A stretch of DNA of 64,000 bases from Ignatzschineria cameli (GCF_003121895.1 NZ_QEWW01000007.1:24913-88912), one strand, 5' to 3'; positions 48,556 to 58,506 are shown, numbered from the stretch's first letter. Numbers and translations are program-made. The notes: generated from the sequence alone by a model not told the origin.

Positions 48556-49970
48556 CCGGCATCAAGGATGCCGAACGGCGGGCATGCAGTGGTAAAAAGA
48601 GCGCGATGGTCGGCTCCCGCCTCTCAATGAACCTTCTTAAAGATAATTAATCAGAATTAATTGAGAGAAAAGAAGCTGAACGTTGCCGGATCTCACTATC
48701 ACATGCTTCCAGAAATTACGTACCGGCAGATGGTGATCTTCTATCACCAACTATTTTTTGACATAAAAAAGGCTGTTGAGTTGCCGGATCTTACTATCGC
48801 GTACTTCCATGGACCTCGCGCCGGCAAGGGGGCATCATCGATGCCGAACAGCGGGCATGCAATTGCTAAAAGAACGAAATAGTTGGCTCCCGCCTCTCAA
48901 AAAACCTTCTTATGAATCATTGATCAGAATTAATTGAGAGAAAAGAAGCTGAACGTTGCCGGATCTCACTATCACATGCTTCCAGAAATTACGTGCCGGC
49001 AGATGGTGATCTTCTATCACCGACTATTTTTTGACATAAAAAAGCTGATGAGTTGCCGGAGATTACCATTGCATACTTCTAAAAATCGCATGCCGGCAAG
49101 TATCGCCACATTAACGATTAATGATATTGAAATAAAAGAGGCTGTTAAGTTGCCGGATCTTACTATCGCGTACTTCCATGGACCTCGCGCCGGCAAGGGG
49201 GCATCATCGATGCCGAACGGCGGGCATGCAGTGGTAAAAAGAGCGCGATGGTCGGCTCCCGCCTCTCAATGAACCTTCTTAAAGATAATTAATCAGAATT
49301 AATTGAGAGAAAAGAAGCTGAACGTTGCCGGATCTCACTATCACATGCTTCCAGAAATTACGTACCGGCAGATGGTGATCTTCTATCACCAACTATTTTT
49401 TGACATAAAAAAGGCTGTTGAGTTGCCGGATCTTACTATCGCGTACTTCCATGGACCTCGTGCCGGCAAGGGGGCATCATCGATGCCGAACGGCGGGCAT
49501 GCAATAGTAAAAAGAACACGATGGTTGGCTCCCGCCTCTCAAAAAACCTTCTTAAGAATCATTGATCAGAATTAATTGAGAGAAACGAGGCTGAACGCCG
49601 CCGGATCTTACTATCGCGTACTTCCATGGACCTCTCGCCGGCAGGTGGTGATCTTCTATCACCAACTATTTTTTTGACATAAAAAAGGCTGTTGAGTTGC
49701 CGGATCTTACTATCGCGTACTTCCATCATTTGCATGCCGGCAAGTATCGCCACATTAACGATTAATGATATTGAAATAAAAGAGGCTGTTGAGTTGCCGG
49801 ATCTTACTATCGCGTACTTCCATGGACCTCGCGCCGGCAGGTGCTCTCAATCCCCAGCAATTATTGCACAATAGATGATGGTTTTCTGGTGCTGAAGGGC
49901 CAGCTGGCGGGCATGCAGTGGCTAAAAGAACGAAATAGTTGGCTCCCGCCTCTCAAAAAACCTTCTTAAG
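48556..49970 (+). repeat. Structured repeat array, locus 4 (largest)
   Basis: About 1.4 kb between glmU and the LOG-family gene holding ten A modules: starts 48683, 48781, 48956, 49053, 49150, 49325, 49423, about 49597, 49697 and 49794, spaced 97-101 bases within groups. Five C modules begin near 48557, 48829, 49198, 49471 and 49884. B hairpins GGTGATCTTCTATCACC recur (48732-48748 and others). 48560-48827 and 49200-49469 are nearly identical, indicating recent duplication. The short reading frames across it follow from the repeat and are not supported as genes. Confidence 0.9.
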
Positions 49971-49972
49971 AA

Positions 49973-50674
49973 TTATTTTTTAAAAAGTGGCGCTAAAGCC
50001 GCTAAAACCTCTTCCACACTATCCACTAATGTCACGCGATCGAGATCTTTCGCAACGATCATCTCTTGAGAGAGAAGCTCATTGCCAAACCAGTCGAGAA
50101 GTGGTTGCCAAAATTGTCGGTCTACTAAAATGATCGGCTTTTCAACCATCTTTCTTGTCTGCATCAATGTTAATGCTTCCATCAACTCATCGAGCGTTCC
50201 AAATCCACCCGGTACACAGATAAATGCTTCTGAATAGGCTAAAAAGACTGTCTTTCGCGTTAAAAAATGATCAAAGTGAAGGGAGAGATCCTGATAAGGA
50301 TTGGGAGATTGCTCCCGTGGTAATTTGATATTGAGCCCGATCGATGTGCCCTTCTTTCCAGCCTGACATCCATGATTTCCCGCCTCCATCACGCCAGGAC
50401 CACCGCCGGTGATGATAGAAACACCCTGCTCGGAGAGCGCTTTGGCGATCTCAAAAGCAAGCTGATAACTGCGATCTTCCCTCTTCAATCGCGCAGAACC
50501 GAAAAGACTAACCGCCGGTTCCAAGTTACGCAATCCTAAAACCTCATCTGCTCGCTCTAATTCCGCCTTTACAATAGGAATATCATAGATGGGCGCCCGT
50601 CTTGCCCCATGACTTGCGGCTCTTAAAGTAGAATCTTCATTCACTGCTACAACATCGGTAATTTCGCGACTCAT
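49973..50674 (-). CDS. LOG-family (TIGR00730-type) Rossmann-fold protein
   Basis: 233 residues. Nucleotide motifs GGGPGVMEAGNHGCQ near 90 and PGGFGTLDELMEALTLMQTRK near 155. The family includes cytokinin-releasing 5'-monophosphate phosphoribohydrolases and is often misnamed lysine decarboxylase. Nucleotide-5'-monophosphate nucleosidase activity is likely; the natural substrate here is unknown. The gene ends directly at the edge of repeat locus 4. Confidence 0.85.
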   Translation of the reverse strand: MSREITDVVAVNEDSTLRAASHGARRAPIYDIPIVKAELERADEVLGLRNLEPAVSLFGSARLKREDRSYQLAFEIAKALSEQGVSIITGGGPGVMEAGNHGCQAGKKGTSIGLNIKLPREQSPNPYQDLSLHFDHFLTRKTVFLAYSEAFICVPGGFGTLDELMEALTLMQTRKMVEKPIILVDRQFWQPLLDWFGNELLSQEMIVAKDLDRVTLVDSVEEVLAALAPLFKK

Positions 50675-50856
50675 CTCTCTCTTCTTAACTCCTATTGACT
50701 ATTCTTATCCAGTATTCTTATCCAGTACTCTTATTCATCACAGCGGCTCAAAATTGCCACTATGACCGAGTAATGCTTCTCAAATTTCTACCTATCGCTA
50801 TCAACTCGGATGATCACAATGCCTTATGCGTAGAACCAGCAATAGACTAAAGCCAC

Positions 50857-51612
50857 CTAGAGCACACCATTTCGATGCCCAAGATAGACATCAAAGCGAG
50901 TATTAGGAGATTCCACTGAATGATTAGGCTTTGCATCACCAACAAAAGGAGCCCCTTTCGGTCTTTTCACAACAACCCGCTCTGCCCCACTTCTTAAGGC
51001 AGCTTCAAGTAATGCCTCACTATCAGGATCATCACCGACAAGCTCACGAATAATGCGAAGCTCTTTCTTTACAAGGGCTGACTTCTTCCGCTCGGGATAC
51101 ATCGGATCAAGATAGATCAGATCGATCGGCTCCCGCTTCTCCGCTACTTCTCGTGCCGTTAAATAACAAATTGCATCCTGCTCCATCAAGCGCCACGTTT
51201 GGGAAAATTCCGCCTGTGGAATCTCCGCAAGCGCTACCTGGAGAAGTATCTGCAAAATGGGATTTCGCTCAAACATCGTGACATTAAAACCGGCAAAGAA
51301 AAGCAGCGCCGAATCGCGCCCTAATCCCGCCGTAAGATCGAAGAGATTTTTCCGTTCATTACTCTTCCACCCTAATGCACGAAGAAGTGGTTCTTGTGCC
51401 TTATTTAGATGCTGCATCCGATAGCGCATCTTCTTAGAGAAAAAATCGATCTTAAGATCGCCGGCGACTAAATCACGCCAAAAGAAGCTCTTACCATCCC
51501 AGATAAAACGATTCTCCTCTCGGTCACTCTCCTGCAGTTGTGCTGCAATTTCAGAGGGAAGCTCGAGCGGAACATTAAGGCCCTTCTTAGTGATCTCCAA
51601 TGGATAGCGCAT
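50857..51612 (-). CDS. rsmJ: 16S rRNA (guanine1516-N2) methyltransferase
   Basis: 251 residues (E. coli 250). SAM-binding motif NLFDLTAGLGRDSALLFFAGFNVTMFER near 110, then IDLIYLDPMYPERKKSALVKKELR, the DPMYP active-site motif of RsmJ (YhiQ), near 172, and the C-terminal VVVKRPKGAPF. Methylates G1516 of 16S rRNA. Follows sufE by 20 bases on the same strand. Confidence 0.92.
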   Translation of the reverse strand: MRYPLEITKKGLNVPLELPSEIAAQLQESDREENRFIWDGKSFFWRDLVAGDLKIDFFSKKMRYRMQHLNKAQEPLLRALGWKSNERKNLFDLTAGLGRDSALLFFAGFNVTMFERNPILQILLQVALAEIPQAEFSQTWRLMEQDAICYLTAREVAEKREPIDLIYLDPMYPERKKSALVKKELRIIRELVGDDPDSEALLEAALRSGAERVVVKRPKGAPFVGDAKPNHSVESPNTRFDVYLGHRNGVL

Positions 51613-51632
51613 AGATCCCCTCTTGATCCGCC

Positions 51633-52094
51633 CTAGAGCGCACCATGCTCTTCTTCAATTAAGGTCTGCTCAGCAATTAGACGAATCTTCTTCATCATCT
51701 GTGCTAAACCGTTTGCACGATAGAGCGAAAGATGCTGCTCTAACTCAATTTCACGAATAAATTCAGGGGGATGATCTAAAATCTCTTGAGGGGTCCGGCC
51801 AGAGTAGACACGAAGTAGGAGCGCTAAAAGCCCGGATACGATCGCAGAATCACTAGTAGCTTGAAAATAGAGACGCCCTTCATGATATTGCGAAAGTAAC
51901 CAAACCTGTGCCTGACAACCATAGAGGCGATTCTCCTCAATACGCTGATCATCGGGAAAGGGAGGCATCGCGCGCCCTAAATCGATAAGATATTCATAAC
52001 GGGCGGTCCAATCATCTAAAAATTGAAAGCCATTAACAATCTTCCCTACCACCTCTTCGATAGATTGTGTAGGCGCTACAAGTGACTGACTCAA
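51633..52094 (-). CDS. sufE: SufE-family sulfur acceptor protein
   Basis: 153 residues. Accepts persulfide sulfur from a cysteine desulfurase. The acceptor Cys lies in RLYGCQAQVWL near residue 60, after the typical IDLGRAMPPFPDDQRIEENR. It could be SufE or CsdE; no sufS, sufBCD or csdA is nearby. tcdA, whose E. coli protein works with CsdE, is also in the window at 5.1 kb, though not adjacent. Confidence 0.88.
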   Translation of the reverse strand: MSQSLVAPTQSIEEVVGKIVNGFQFLDDWTARYEYLIDLGRAMPPFPDDQRIEENRLYGCQAQVWLLSQYHEGRLYFQATSDSAIVSGLLALLLRVYSGRTPQEILDHPPEFIREIELEQHLSLYRANGLAQMMKKIRLIAEQTLIEEEHGAL

Positions 52095-52447
52095 CTTAAA
52101 TCTCCTTCGATCGATTGATCTGATCGGTTATCTGCTTAAACATCATGCCTATGATTCATCTGCATATGTTAACTAATGAGTGAGGGTTGTAAGCGCTTAA
52201 TCAGCCTACAACCTTAATAAATAGTATGTAAATAGCCCTCTAGTATATCCTCCTTTCCCTTGCAAGCGAAAGGGATCTCTTCAAGAAGCTGAAGGAAAAG
52301 TAGGCAGATTGCGCAGAATCAGATCTGAAAAAGGGGGAACTTTCAACATAGAATCAAAGGGATCGATGCAAACAGTGTCGATCCGCTTCTGATCCACTTC
52401 TGATCCGCCTCTACTATTGAAGTTGCTACTAGAAAAGCTAGAAAAAG
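52095..52447 (-). other. Intergenic region comM-sufE
   Basis: 353 bases with no gene. Inverted repeats GGTTGTA/TACAACC (52187-52214) and CCTTTC/GAAAGG (52253-52274) are present, but neither has a T-run on the minus strand. No promoter stands out. Confidence 0.4.
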
Positions 52448-53953
52448 CTAGAGATTCTGCTGATAACCTCGATCGAGCGCCCTAAAGGCGAGGCTCTCTG
52501 TTAAGTGGCGATTACTAATTGTTTCACTCTCTTCAAGATCGGCAATTGTTCGCGCGACTCGTAAGATGCGGTGATAACTGCGAGGAGAGAAATTGAGCCG
52601 CTTCTGCGCCATCTCTAGTAATTTTAATTCTCCCTCACCTAAGGGGCAATCCTCCTCAATCTCGCTTACCGTAAGATCGGCATTGATCTTCTCACGGCGC
52701 TTTAGTTGTGCGGCTCTTGCGATCTCAACTCGTGCTCTAATCGCTACTGATGATTCCCCTTTTTGTGTACTCTGTAGCTCCTCTGTGGAGATTCGTGGCA
52801 CCTCAACATGTAGATCGATTCGATCTAACATCGGCCCGGAGATTCGCCCTTTATAGCGCGCAATTGCATAATCACTACAGCTACACTCATGATCAGGATC
52901 GCCGAGATAACCGCAAGGACAGGGATTCATCGCTGAGATCAGCTGAAATTTTGCAGGAAACTCCACCTGCTGCATTGCTCTTGAGATATGGATCATGCCC
53001 GATTCTAAGGGCTCTCGTAGAACCTCTAAAACCGTACGATTAAACTCCGGCAACTCATCGAGAAAGAGAATCCCATGATGCGCTAGGGAGATCTCTCCCG
53101 GCTTAGGATAAGTCCCGCCGCCCACAAGCGCGACAGAAGAAGAGGTATGATGCGGTGTACGGTAGGGACGAACCCCAAATTGCTCTGCACGAAATCCCTG
53201 CCGGCTAATAGAAGCGATCATAGCGCTCTCAATCGCCTCTTCACGTGTCATCTTTGGCAAAATGCCGACAAAGCGAGAAGCTAACATTGTCTTTCCCGTC
53301 CCCGGTGGACCAATCAGAAGTACATTGTGCCCGCCAGCTGCGGCAATCTCTAAGGCTCTTTTAGCAAAAAACTGCCCCTTAACCTCGGAGAAATCGGGAA
53401 TGGGGCTATCGGTCTGAATCTGTAATACAGGAGGCTCCGGTAATTTAGCTCTACCATCGATAAAGTCCACCACCTCGCGTAGATTCTTCGCCATTAAAAA
53501 GTGCTGATAATTGAGAAAACCGATCTCTTCAGCGCCATCAAAGGGAACAATTAAACGCCCCTCCTGCTTCATCACCTGAATCGCAGTGGGAAGCAATCCG
53601 GTAATAGGTCGCAACTCTCCAGTGAGTGCTAACTCTCCCACAAACTCATACCCTTTAGGCGAATTTTGTAACTGTCCCGAGGCTTCTAAAACACCCAAGG
53701 CGATGGGAAGATCGTAGCGCCCTCCCTCCTTAGGGAGATCTGCCGGTGAGAGATTGATTGTAATTTTACGATTAGGGAACTCAAATCCAGAGTTGATAAT
53801 AGCTGCAACAACCCGATCTTTACTCTCCTTCACTGCCGTTTCCGGCATGCCCACAATCGTTAAAGCCGGCAAGCCATTACTAATATGAACTTCAACACGT
53901 ACCTCCGGCGCATGGAGTGCGCTTAAGGCTCTCGTATAGATGACTGAAACCAT
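52448..53953 (-). CDS. comM: YifB/ComM-family Mg-chelatase-like AAA+ ATPase
   Basis: 501 residues. N-terminal Lon-protease-like domain opening YTRALSALHAPEVRVEVHISNGLPALTIVG, then AAA+ core with GPPGTGKTMLASR near 214, LFLDELPEFNRTVLEVLREPLE near 300, CPCGYLGDPDHECSC (cysteine cluster) and a C-terminal helical lid. ComM is a hexameric branch-migration helicase that widens homologous recombination of incoming DNA during natural transformation. Monocistronic here. Confidence 0.92.
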   Translation of the reverse strand: MVSVIYTRALSALHAPEVRVEVHISNGLPALTIVGMPETAVKESKDRVVAAIINSGFEFPNRKITINLSPADLPKEGGRYDLPIALGVLEASGQLQNSPKGYEFVGELALTGELRPITGLLPTAIQVMKQEGRLIVPFDGAEEIGFLNYQHFLMAKNLREVVDFIDGRAKLPEPPVLQIQTDSPIPDFSEVKGQFFAKRALEIAAAGGHNVLLIGPPGTGKTMLASRFVGILPKMTREEAIESAMIASISRQGFRAEQFGVRPYRTPHHTSSSVALVGGGTYPKPGEISLAHHGILFLDELPEFNRTVLEVLREPLESGMIHISRAMQQVEFPAKFQLISAMNPCPCGYLGDPDHECSCSDYAIARYKGRISGPMLDRIDLHVEVPRISTEELQSTQKGESSVAIRARVEIARAAQLKRREKINADLTVSEIEEDCPLGEGELKLLEMAQKRLNFSPRSYHRILRVARTIADLEESETISNRHLTESLAFRALDRGYQQNL

Positions 53954-54263
53954 CGATATCCCCCCTTAACGCTATCGATCACGATCGATCGTCATTGTTC
54001 ACTAACTGATGCTCTCTCCCATCACGATAGAGAGGCTAAATGCTCTTAAATGCAATAATCGTAGTGATTCTTCCCCTTTTTTGGGAGAAATAGCGCCATG
54101 CTCCAGCCATAATTCGTGGTAATATGGTGCTATTTAATGCCTATCGATCGGTGGGCAAAGATGATTCAATATTTGATCTCAAGTATCGGTGTATCTCTTC
54201 CCTCAAGGGATTTCCTCGGGAAGAGCCACTTAGCATATCAAACAGAAATAGAAAGGATTTAAT

Positions 54264-55043
54264 ATGGGTTTTTTAAAAGGTAAACGTGCATTAATCGTCG
54301 GTTTAGCATCCAATCGTTCTATCGCTTGGGGAATCGCCAAAGCGATGCGTGAGCAAGGTGCTGAGCTTGCATTTAGCTTCCATGGAGAGCGTTTAGAAGA
54401 TCGCGTTAGAAAGATGGCTGCAGAGCTCGACTCAGAGATCGTCTTCCCATGTGATGTGGCAAGTGATAGCGAAATTGAAGCATTGATGACCTCACTGAAA
54501 GATGTTTGGACAGAAGGTTTCGATATTGTGATCCACTCAGTGGGTTTTGCCCCAAGAGAAGCGCTCGATGGTAACTATCTCGATACCGTTACAAGAGAGA
54601 ACTTCCAAATCGCGCACGATATCTCCTCCTATAGCTTTGCAGCATTAGCCAAAGCGGCACGTCCTTATCTGCGTGAGAATGCATCTCTCTTAACATTAAC
54701 CTATCTTGCAAGTGAGCGTACGGTTCAAAACTACAATGTGATGGGCTTAGCGAAAGCATCACTTGAAGCAAACGTTCGTTATATGGCAGCAGCGCTTGGT
54801 CGTGATGGTATTCGTGTTAATGGAATCTCTGCAGGTCCTATTCGTACTTTAGCAGCATCGGGTATTGCTGACTTTAAGAGCATGTTAACCGCATTTGAAG
54901 CAGCAGCGCCGATCGGTCGTTGTGTAACAATTGAAGAAGTGGGTAATGTTGCTGCATTCCTCTCTTCTGACCTTGCATCAGGGGTAACCGGTGAGATCAC
55001 TTTTGTGGATGGTGGTTTCAATACTGTTATTGCAGGTATGTAG
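54264..55043 (+). CDS. fabI: Enoyl-[acyl-carrier-protein] reductase (NADH)
   Basis: Last step of each fatty-acid elongation cycle. 259 residues, SDR fold. [23 protein letters not shown] is the FabI-type nucleotide site; the triclosan-site residues SVGFAP (Gly93 equivalent), the catalytic Tyr/Lys in [11 protein letters not shown], and [13 protein letters not shown] with the downstream Phe are of the susceptible type. SD AAAGGA. It stands alone; the other fatty-acid gene seen, fabD, is 7 kb away. The 310 bases upstream (53954-54263) hold no further recognisable feature. Confidence 0.96.
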   Translation: MGFLKGKRALIVGLASNRSIAWGIAKAMREQGAELAFSFHGERLEDRVRKMAAELDSEIVFPCDVASDSEIEALMTSLKDVWTEGFDIVIHSVGFAPREALDGNYLDTVTRENFQIAHDISSYSFAALAKAARPYLRENASLLTLTYLASERTVQNYNVMGLAKASLEANVRYMAAALGRDGIRVNGISAGPIRTLAASGIADFKSMLTAFEAAAPIGRCVTIEEVGNVAAFLSSDLASGVTGEITFVDGGFNTVIAGM

Positions 55044-55049
55044 TTACCC

Positions 55050-55081
55050 TGATCGACTGATCGACTGATCGACTGATCGAC
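55050..55081. repeat. Four tandem copies of an octamer after fabI
   Basis: TGATCGAC is repeated exactly four times, starting seven bases past the fabI stop codon. Confidence 0.9.
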
Positions 55082-55127
55082 AAACATTCTGCATCAGAAA
55101 ATCGATCATCAATCTAAAACTAGAAAG

Positions 55128-55167
55128 GCTCTAATTGAATAAATATTGATCAATTAGAGCTTTTTTT
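55128..55167 (+). terminator. Intrinsic terminator after fabI
   Basis: GCTCTAATTGA/TCAATTAGAGC, an 11-bp perfect stem, followed by seven Ts. Confidence 0.92.
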
Positions 55168-55325
55168 ATCATCTAATGATCTCCCTCGATCTTGTGCTAA
55201 TTCTTCCATCCTTCCTAATTTCCCCATTTTTACCCCAATATTCCCGCAAAAATGGATACTTTTTTCACAAAAAGCGCTAATTTGAAAATATTCCTAAATT
55301 TTTTATCTTTTGCCTAAGATATTAT

Positions 55326-55354
55326 TTGACAAGCCTCTAAAAAAGCACTACTAT
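55326..55354 (+). promoter_or_regulatory. Sigma70 promoter of a candidate small RNA
   Basis: TTGACA (55326-55331, perfect) and TACTAT (55349-55354) separated by 17 bases, in AT-rich DNA. No reading frame follows; the transcript would start near 55361. Confidence 0.75.
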
Positions 55355-55360
55355 ATGCGT

Positions 55361-55443
55361 GACGTTTGAGCAATCAGACGTTCTCCTCCATATCCTCCTT
55401 TGGTGGTTATTTTGCCGAGTCTTTAAGAGCTCGGCTTTTTTTT
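55361..55443 (+). ncRNA. Candidate trans-acting small RNA, about 83 nt
   Basis: Starts seven bases after the -10 box. An 8-bp stem ACGTTTGA/TCAGACGT (one G-U) closes a GCAA tetraloop (55362-55381). Next is an unpaired C/U-rich stretch with two CCTCC motifs (55382-55400), able to pair with Shine-Dalgarno sequences. A T-rich TTATTTT then leads into a terminator stem GCCGAG/CTCGGC (55414-55435) with eight Ts. This is the layout of Hfq-dependent sRNAs. No start codon with an SD is present. Not matched to a named sRNA. Confidence 0.7.
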
Positions 55444-55519
55444 GCCCAAAATTTGTCGCCAGCCGACAGGCATGCTCCGACACCTACTGTTTAAGAACTA
55501 TTTAAATCATCTTTAATGA

Positions 55520-56000
55520 TTTTACCGGCATCATCGATGCCAACCGGCGGGCATGCACCGGCAAAAAGAATGAAATAGTAAGTTCCCGCCACTCCAAAAA
55601 CCTTCTTAAGAATAATTAATTGAGATAAAAAGGGCTGAACGCTGCCGGTCCTTACTATCGCATTCTTCCAAAAACCCCGTGCCGGCAGGTGGCGATCTCC
55701 CATCATCGTCTATTTTTAAAATGCAAAAGGCTGATGAACTGCCGGATCTCACTATCGCGCACTTCCAGAAACCTCGCGCCGGCAGGCGGCGATCTTAATC
55801 GCCGGAAATCTTATTCATTCTTATTAAAGCTGTTGAGTTGCCGGAAATCACTATCGCATACTCCCATAAATCTCATGCCGGCAAGTACCGTTCCTTTAGC
55901 CATATAAATCTCGGTACTGATAGCGCCAACCGGCGGGCATGCAGTGGCGAAAAGAATGAAATCGTTGGTTCCCGCCGCTCCAAAAACCTTCTTATTGAGC
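55520..56000 (+). repeat. Structured repeat array, locus 5
   Basis: Three A modules at 55642-55688, 55739-55785 and 55838-55884; the first two have CTGCCGG/CCGGCAG ends instead of TTGCCGG/CCGGCAA. A B hairpin GGCGAT-CTTA-ATCGCC sits at 55788-55803. C modules lie at 55525-55612 and 55912-55995. The array fills the space between the candidate small RNA and the end of priA. Confidence 0.85.
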
Positions 56001-56009
56001 TGATATTGT

Positions 56010-58445
56010 TTAGGTAAAATCGATAGGATCTACCTCGATTAGGAGGCGTAGATTAGAGCGAGTATTTGCTTCATAGAGAAGTCGAATACGATGCGCCATA
56101 CGATGTAGAGAACTTCTTCGCTCCGATTGTAATACCACATGAACACGATAGAACCCTTGCCGACGCTTGAGATTATTGGGCATTACTGGAGTGACCTCAA
56201 CTTCTGGATCGGGTTCGATATGATTGAGTAACCCCTCAAGATAATTTGTCGCCTCCGATTCACTTCGCGCTTCTACCTGCACTAAGATCTGATAGGAGTA
56301 TGGCGGAAGATTGAGTATCTGCCGTACCTCAAGCGCCTCTTGTGCATAAGCTTGATAACCGATCTTTGGCAGTTGATGAAAGAGCGCATTGTCTGGAAAC
56401 ATCGTCTGTACCAAGACCTTTCCCTTCTTCTCTCCCCGCCCGGCACGCCCTGAAACCTGCATCAAGAGCTGCGCTAACTTCTCATCTGCACGAAAATCAT
56501 TGGCAAAGAAGAGTCCATCACTATTGAGCAGTACAACTAAGGTGATATTGGGAAAGTCATGCCCCTTCGCTAACATCTGTGTTCCGACAATGATATCGGC
56601 CGATTGCTCCCCGATCTGGGTTAAATTCTCCACAAGCTCCCGACTATTACGTACATTATCCCGATCAAAACGGAGAACGTTCGCTAAAGGAAAGGCATCG
56701 GCTAAAACCTTCTCTATCTTCTGCGTTCCTGCCCCTAACTCCTTAAAGTGAGTTCCACCACAAGAGCGACACTTTGTTGGATAGGGATAACGCGTTCCAC
56801 AATGGTGACAATGGAGCATCCCCGTTGTGCGATGAAAGTTGAGATAACTACTACAGTGATGACACTCCTCAATAGTGCCACAATCGAGACAGGTTAAAAC
56901 CGGTGAGAAGCCCCGGCGATTGAGAAAGATCAAAACCTGCTCCTTGCGCGCGATGGTCGCCTCGATCTCATCTAAAACACGAGTGCTGATTCCATCATAA
57001 TTCTTCTCCTCATTAAGATCGATAATCTCCCACTCCGGCATTGCGCCACTTACCCGCTCTGGCAGCTGATAGTAACTAAAACGCCCCTCAGCAATATTGC
57101 GAACACTCTCATAGGTGGGTGTTGCACTTCCCATCACTAGGGGAATATCCTCAAAATGAGCACGCCAAATAGCACTATTGTGAGCCGAATAACGCACGCC
57201 ATCGCGCTGAATATAGGAGCTATCATGCGCTTCATCAATAATCATCAACCCTAAACGTGCAAATGGAGTAAAGAGCGCAGAACGGGTCCCGATTAGAAGA
57301 TCGATCCGCCCTAATGCCGCATTACGCCACGCCTCTAAACGCTCATTATCACTCAGTTGTGAATGGATCACAGCAACACGTACCGCTAATGCTGATTCGA
57401 TTCTTGTGACAAATTGGGGCGTTAAACCGATCTCCGGCACAAGCATCAAAACCTGCTCTCCTCGTGCAAGATGATGGCGTGCAATCTCTGTATAAACGGC
57501 AGTCTTCCCTGAACCGGTCACCCCTTCAATAAAGGAGAGTGGCGGGGCATCACGCACAATGCTATCGACTATCTGTTGCTGTGCTGCTGTCAATTGGAGG
57601 GGAGATTCTTTCGATGGCATCTGCGCCGGCAGGATCTCACTGTCGAGATGATCTTCACTCTCAATTAATGTGGCATCGAGAAGCGCCCGGCGATGATTCT
57701 TAAAATTGGGAAACTGTGTTAAAAGCGTCGACTCACGATAGCGCGCCCCCGCTTCAAAAAAATTTAAGATAGCGATTTTCGCTCTCGAGGCTCGATTAGC
57801 CTCCTCCTCCCGCCATGCAATCCCCTCTTTTGTAATCTGATAGTAGCGCTCTGAAAGATAGAGCGGTCGCCCCTGACGAAGTGGTGTTGGTAGAAAGAGC
57901 TGGAGAACCTCCCCAATCGGGGCATGATAGTAGTGGGCAATACGCTCCGCGAGAGAGAGGAGCTTTGAGGTGATAATGGGACTACGATCTAGGAGCTGCT
58001 CGATCGGCTTTAACTTTTCCCGTGGATAATCACTCTCTCTTTTAATCGCTAAAATAATGCCGATCATCTCACGCCGAGCAAAATTAACTGCTACACGCAT
58101 CCCCTGCTGAGGCACGATACTTGTGGCAAGATCTAGGTCACGCTGATTAATCGACTTACACTTCCCGGCTCTCTCTTTACCAGCCGCGCTATCCGTCCCA
58201 TCTTCTTCACTCCATCGAGCGGGTGCAAGGTATTCAAAGGTTCGATAGAGAGGGCATGGCAAGGCAACTTCCACCACAAGCTCCGCAAGATCGTGGTCGA
58301 TTTCTTCCACGGCTTCCACGACTTCCACGGGCGCTTCACTTCTCTTAATAGCATTCTTAACCGCCGATAGCGCCTCTATTTCGCCACCTTGCTTACTATT
58401 GAGTGAATCCCCAACGGCGATCTCTTCCATGCCCTTATCCGCCAT
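56010..58445 (-). CDS. priA: Primosomal helicase PriA
   Basis: Restarts stalled replication forks, 3'-5' helicase. Start at 58445 (MADKGMEEIAVGD) follows GAGGGG; an ATG at 58571 adds 42 residues overlapping a terminator. 811 residues against 732 in E. coli; the extra length is an acidic N-terminal 50 residues before ALPCPLYRTFEYLAP. Walker A GVTGSGKTAVY near 308, DEAHDSSY near 403, and the zinc-binding cysteines CLDCG...CHHCSSY...CHHCG...CRSCGG near 525-570. Co-directional with sohB but separated by a terminator. Confidence 0.95.
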   Translation of the reverse strand: MADKGMEEIAVGDSLNSKQGGEIEALSAVKNAIKRSEAPVEVVEAVEEIDHDLAELVVEVALPCPLYRTFEYLAPARWSEEDGTDSAAGKERAGKCKSINQRDLDLATSIVPQQGMRVAVNFARREMIGIILAIKRESDYPREKLKPIEQLLDRSPIITSKLLSLAERIAHYYHAPIGEVLQLFLPTPLRQGRPLYLSERYYQITKEGIAWREEEANRASRAKIAILNFFEAGARYRESTLLTQFPNFKNHRRALLDATLIESEDHLDSEILPAQMPSKESPLQLTAAQQQIVDSIVRDAPPLSFIEGVTGSGKTAVYTEIARHHLARGEQVLMLVPEIGLTPQFVTRIESALAVRVAVIHSQLSDNERLEAWRNAALGRIDLLIGTRSALFTPFARLGLMIIDEAHDSSYIQRDGVRYSAHNSAIWRAHFEDIPLVMGSATPTYESVRNIAEGRFSYYQLPERVSGAMPEWEIIDLNEEKNYDGISTRVLDEIEATIARKEQVLIFLNRRGFSPVLTCLDCGTIEECHHCSSYLNFHRTTGMLHCHHCGTRYPYPTKCRSCGGTHFKELGAGTQKIEKVLADAFPLANVLRFDRDNVRNSRELVENLTQIGEQSADIIVGTQMLAKGHDFPNITLVVLLNSDGLFFANDFRADEKLAQLLMQVSGRAGRGEKKGKVLVQTMFPDNALFHQLPKIGYQAYAQEALEVRQILNLPPYSYQILVQVEARSESEATNYLEGLLNHIEPDPEVEVTPVMPNNLKRRQGFYRVHVVLQSERRSSLHRMAHRIRLLYEANTRSNLRLLIEVDPIDFT

Positions 58446-58506
58446 ATTTACCCCTCTCCTCTCATCCGTAGCTCGATACTTCTTGCCCGGAGAATATCTC
58501 ACAAAA

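Noticed and set aside
48556..49970. CRISPR array
   Set aside because: Repeats of 47 bases at 97-101 base spacing superficially suggest one, but the repeats carry internal structure, the sequences between them are themselves repeated, spacing is modular and no cas gene is present.
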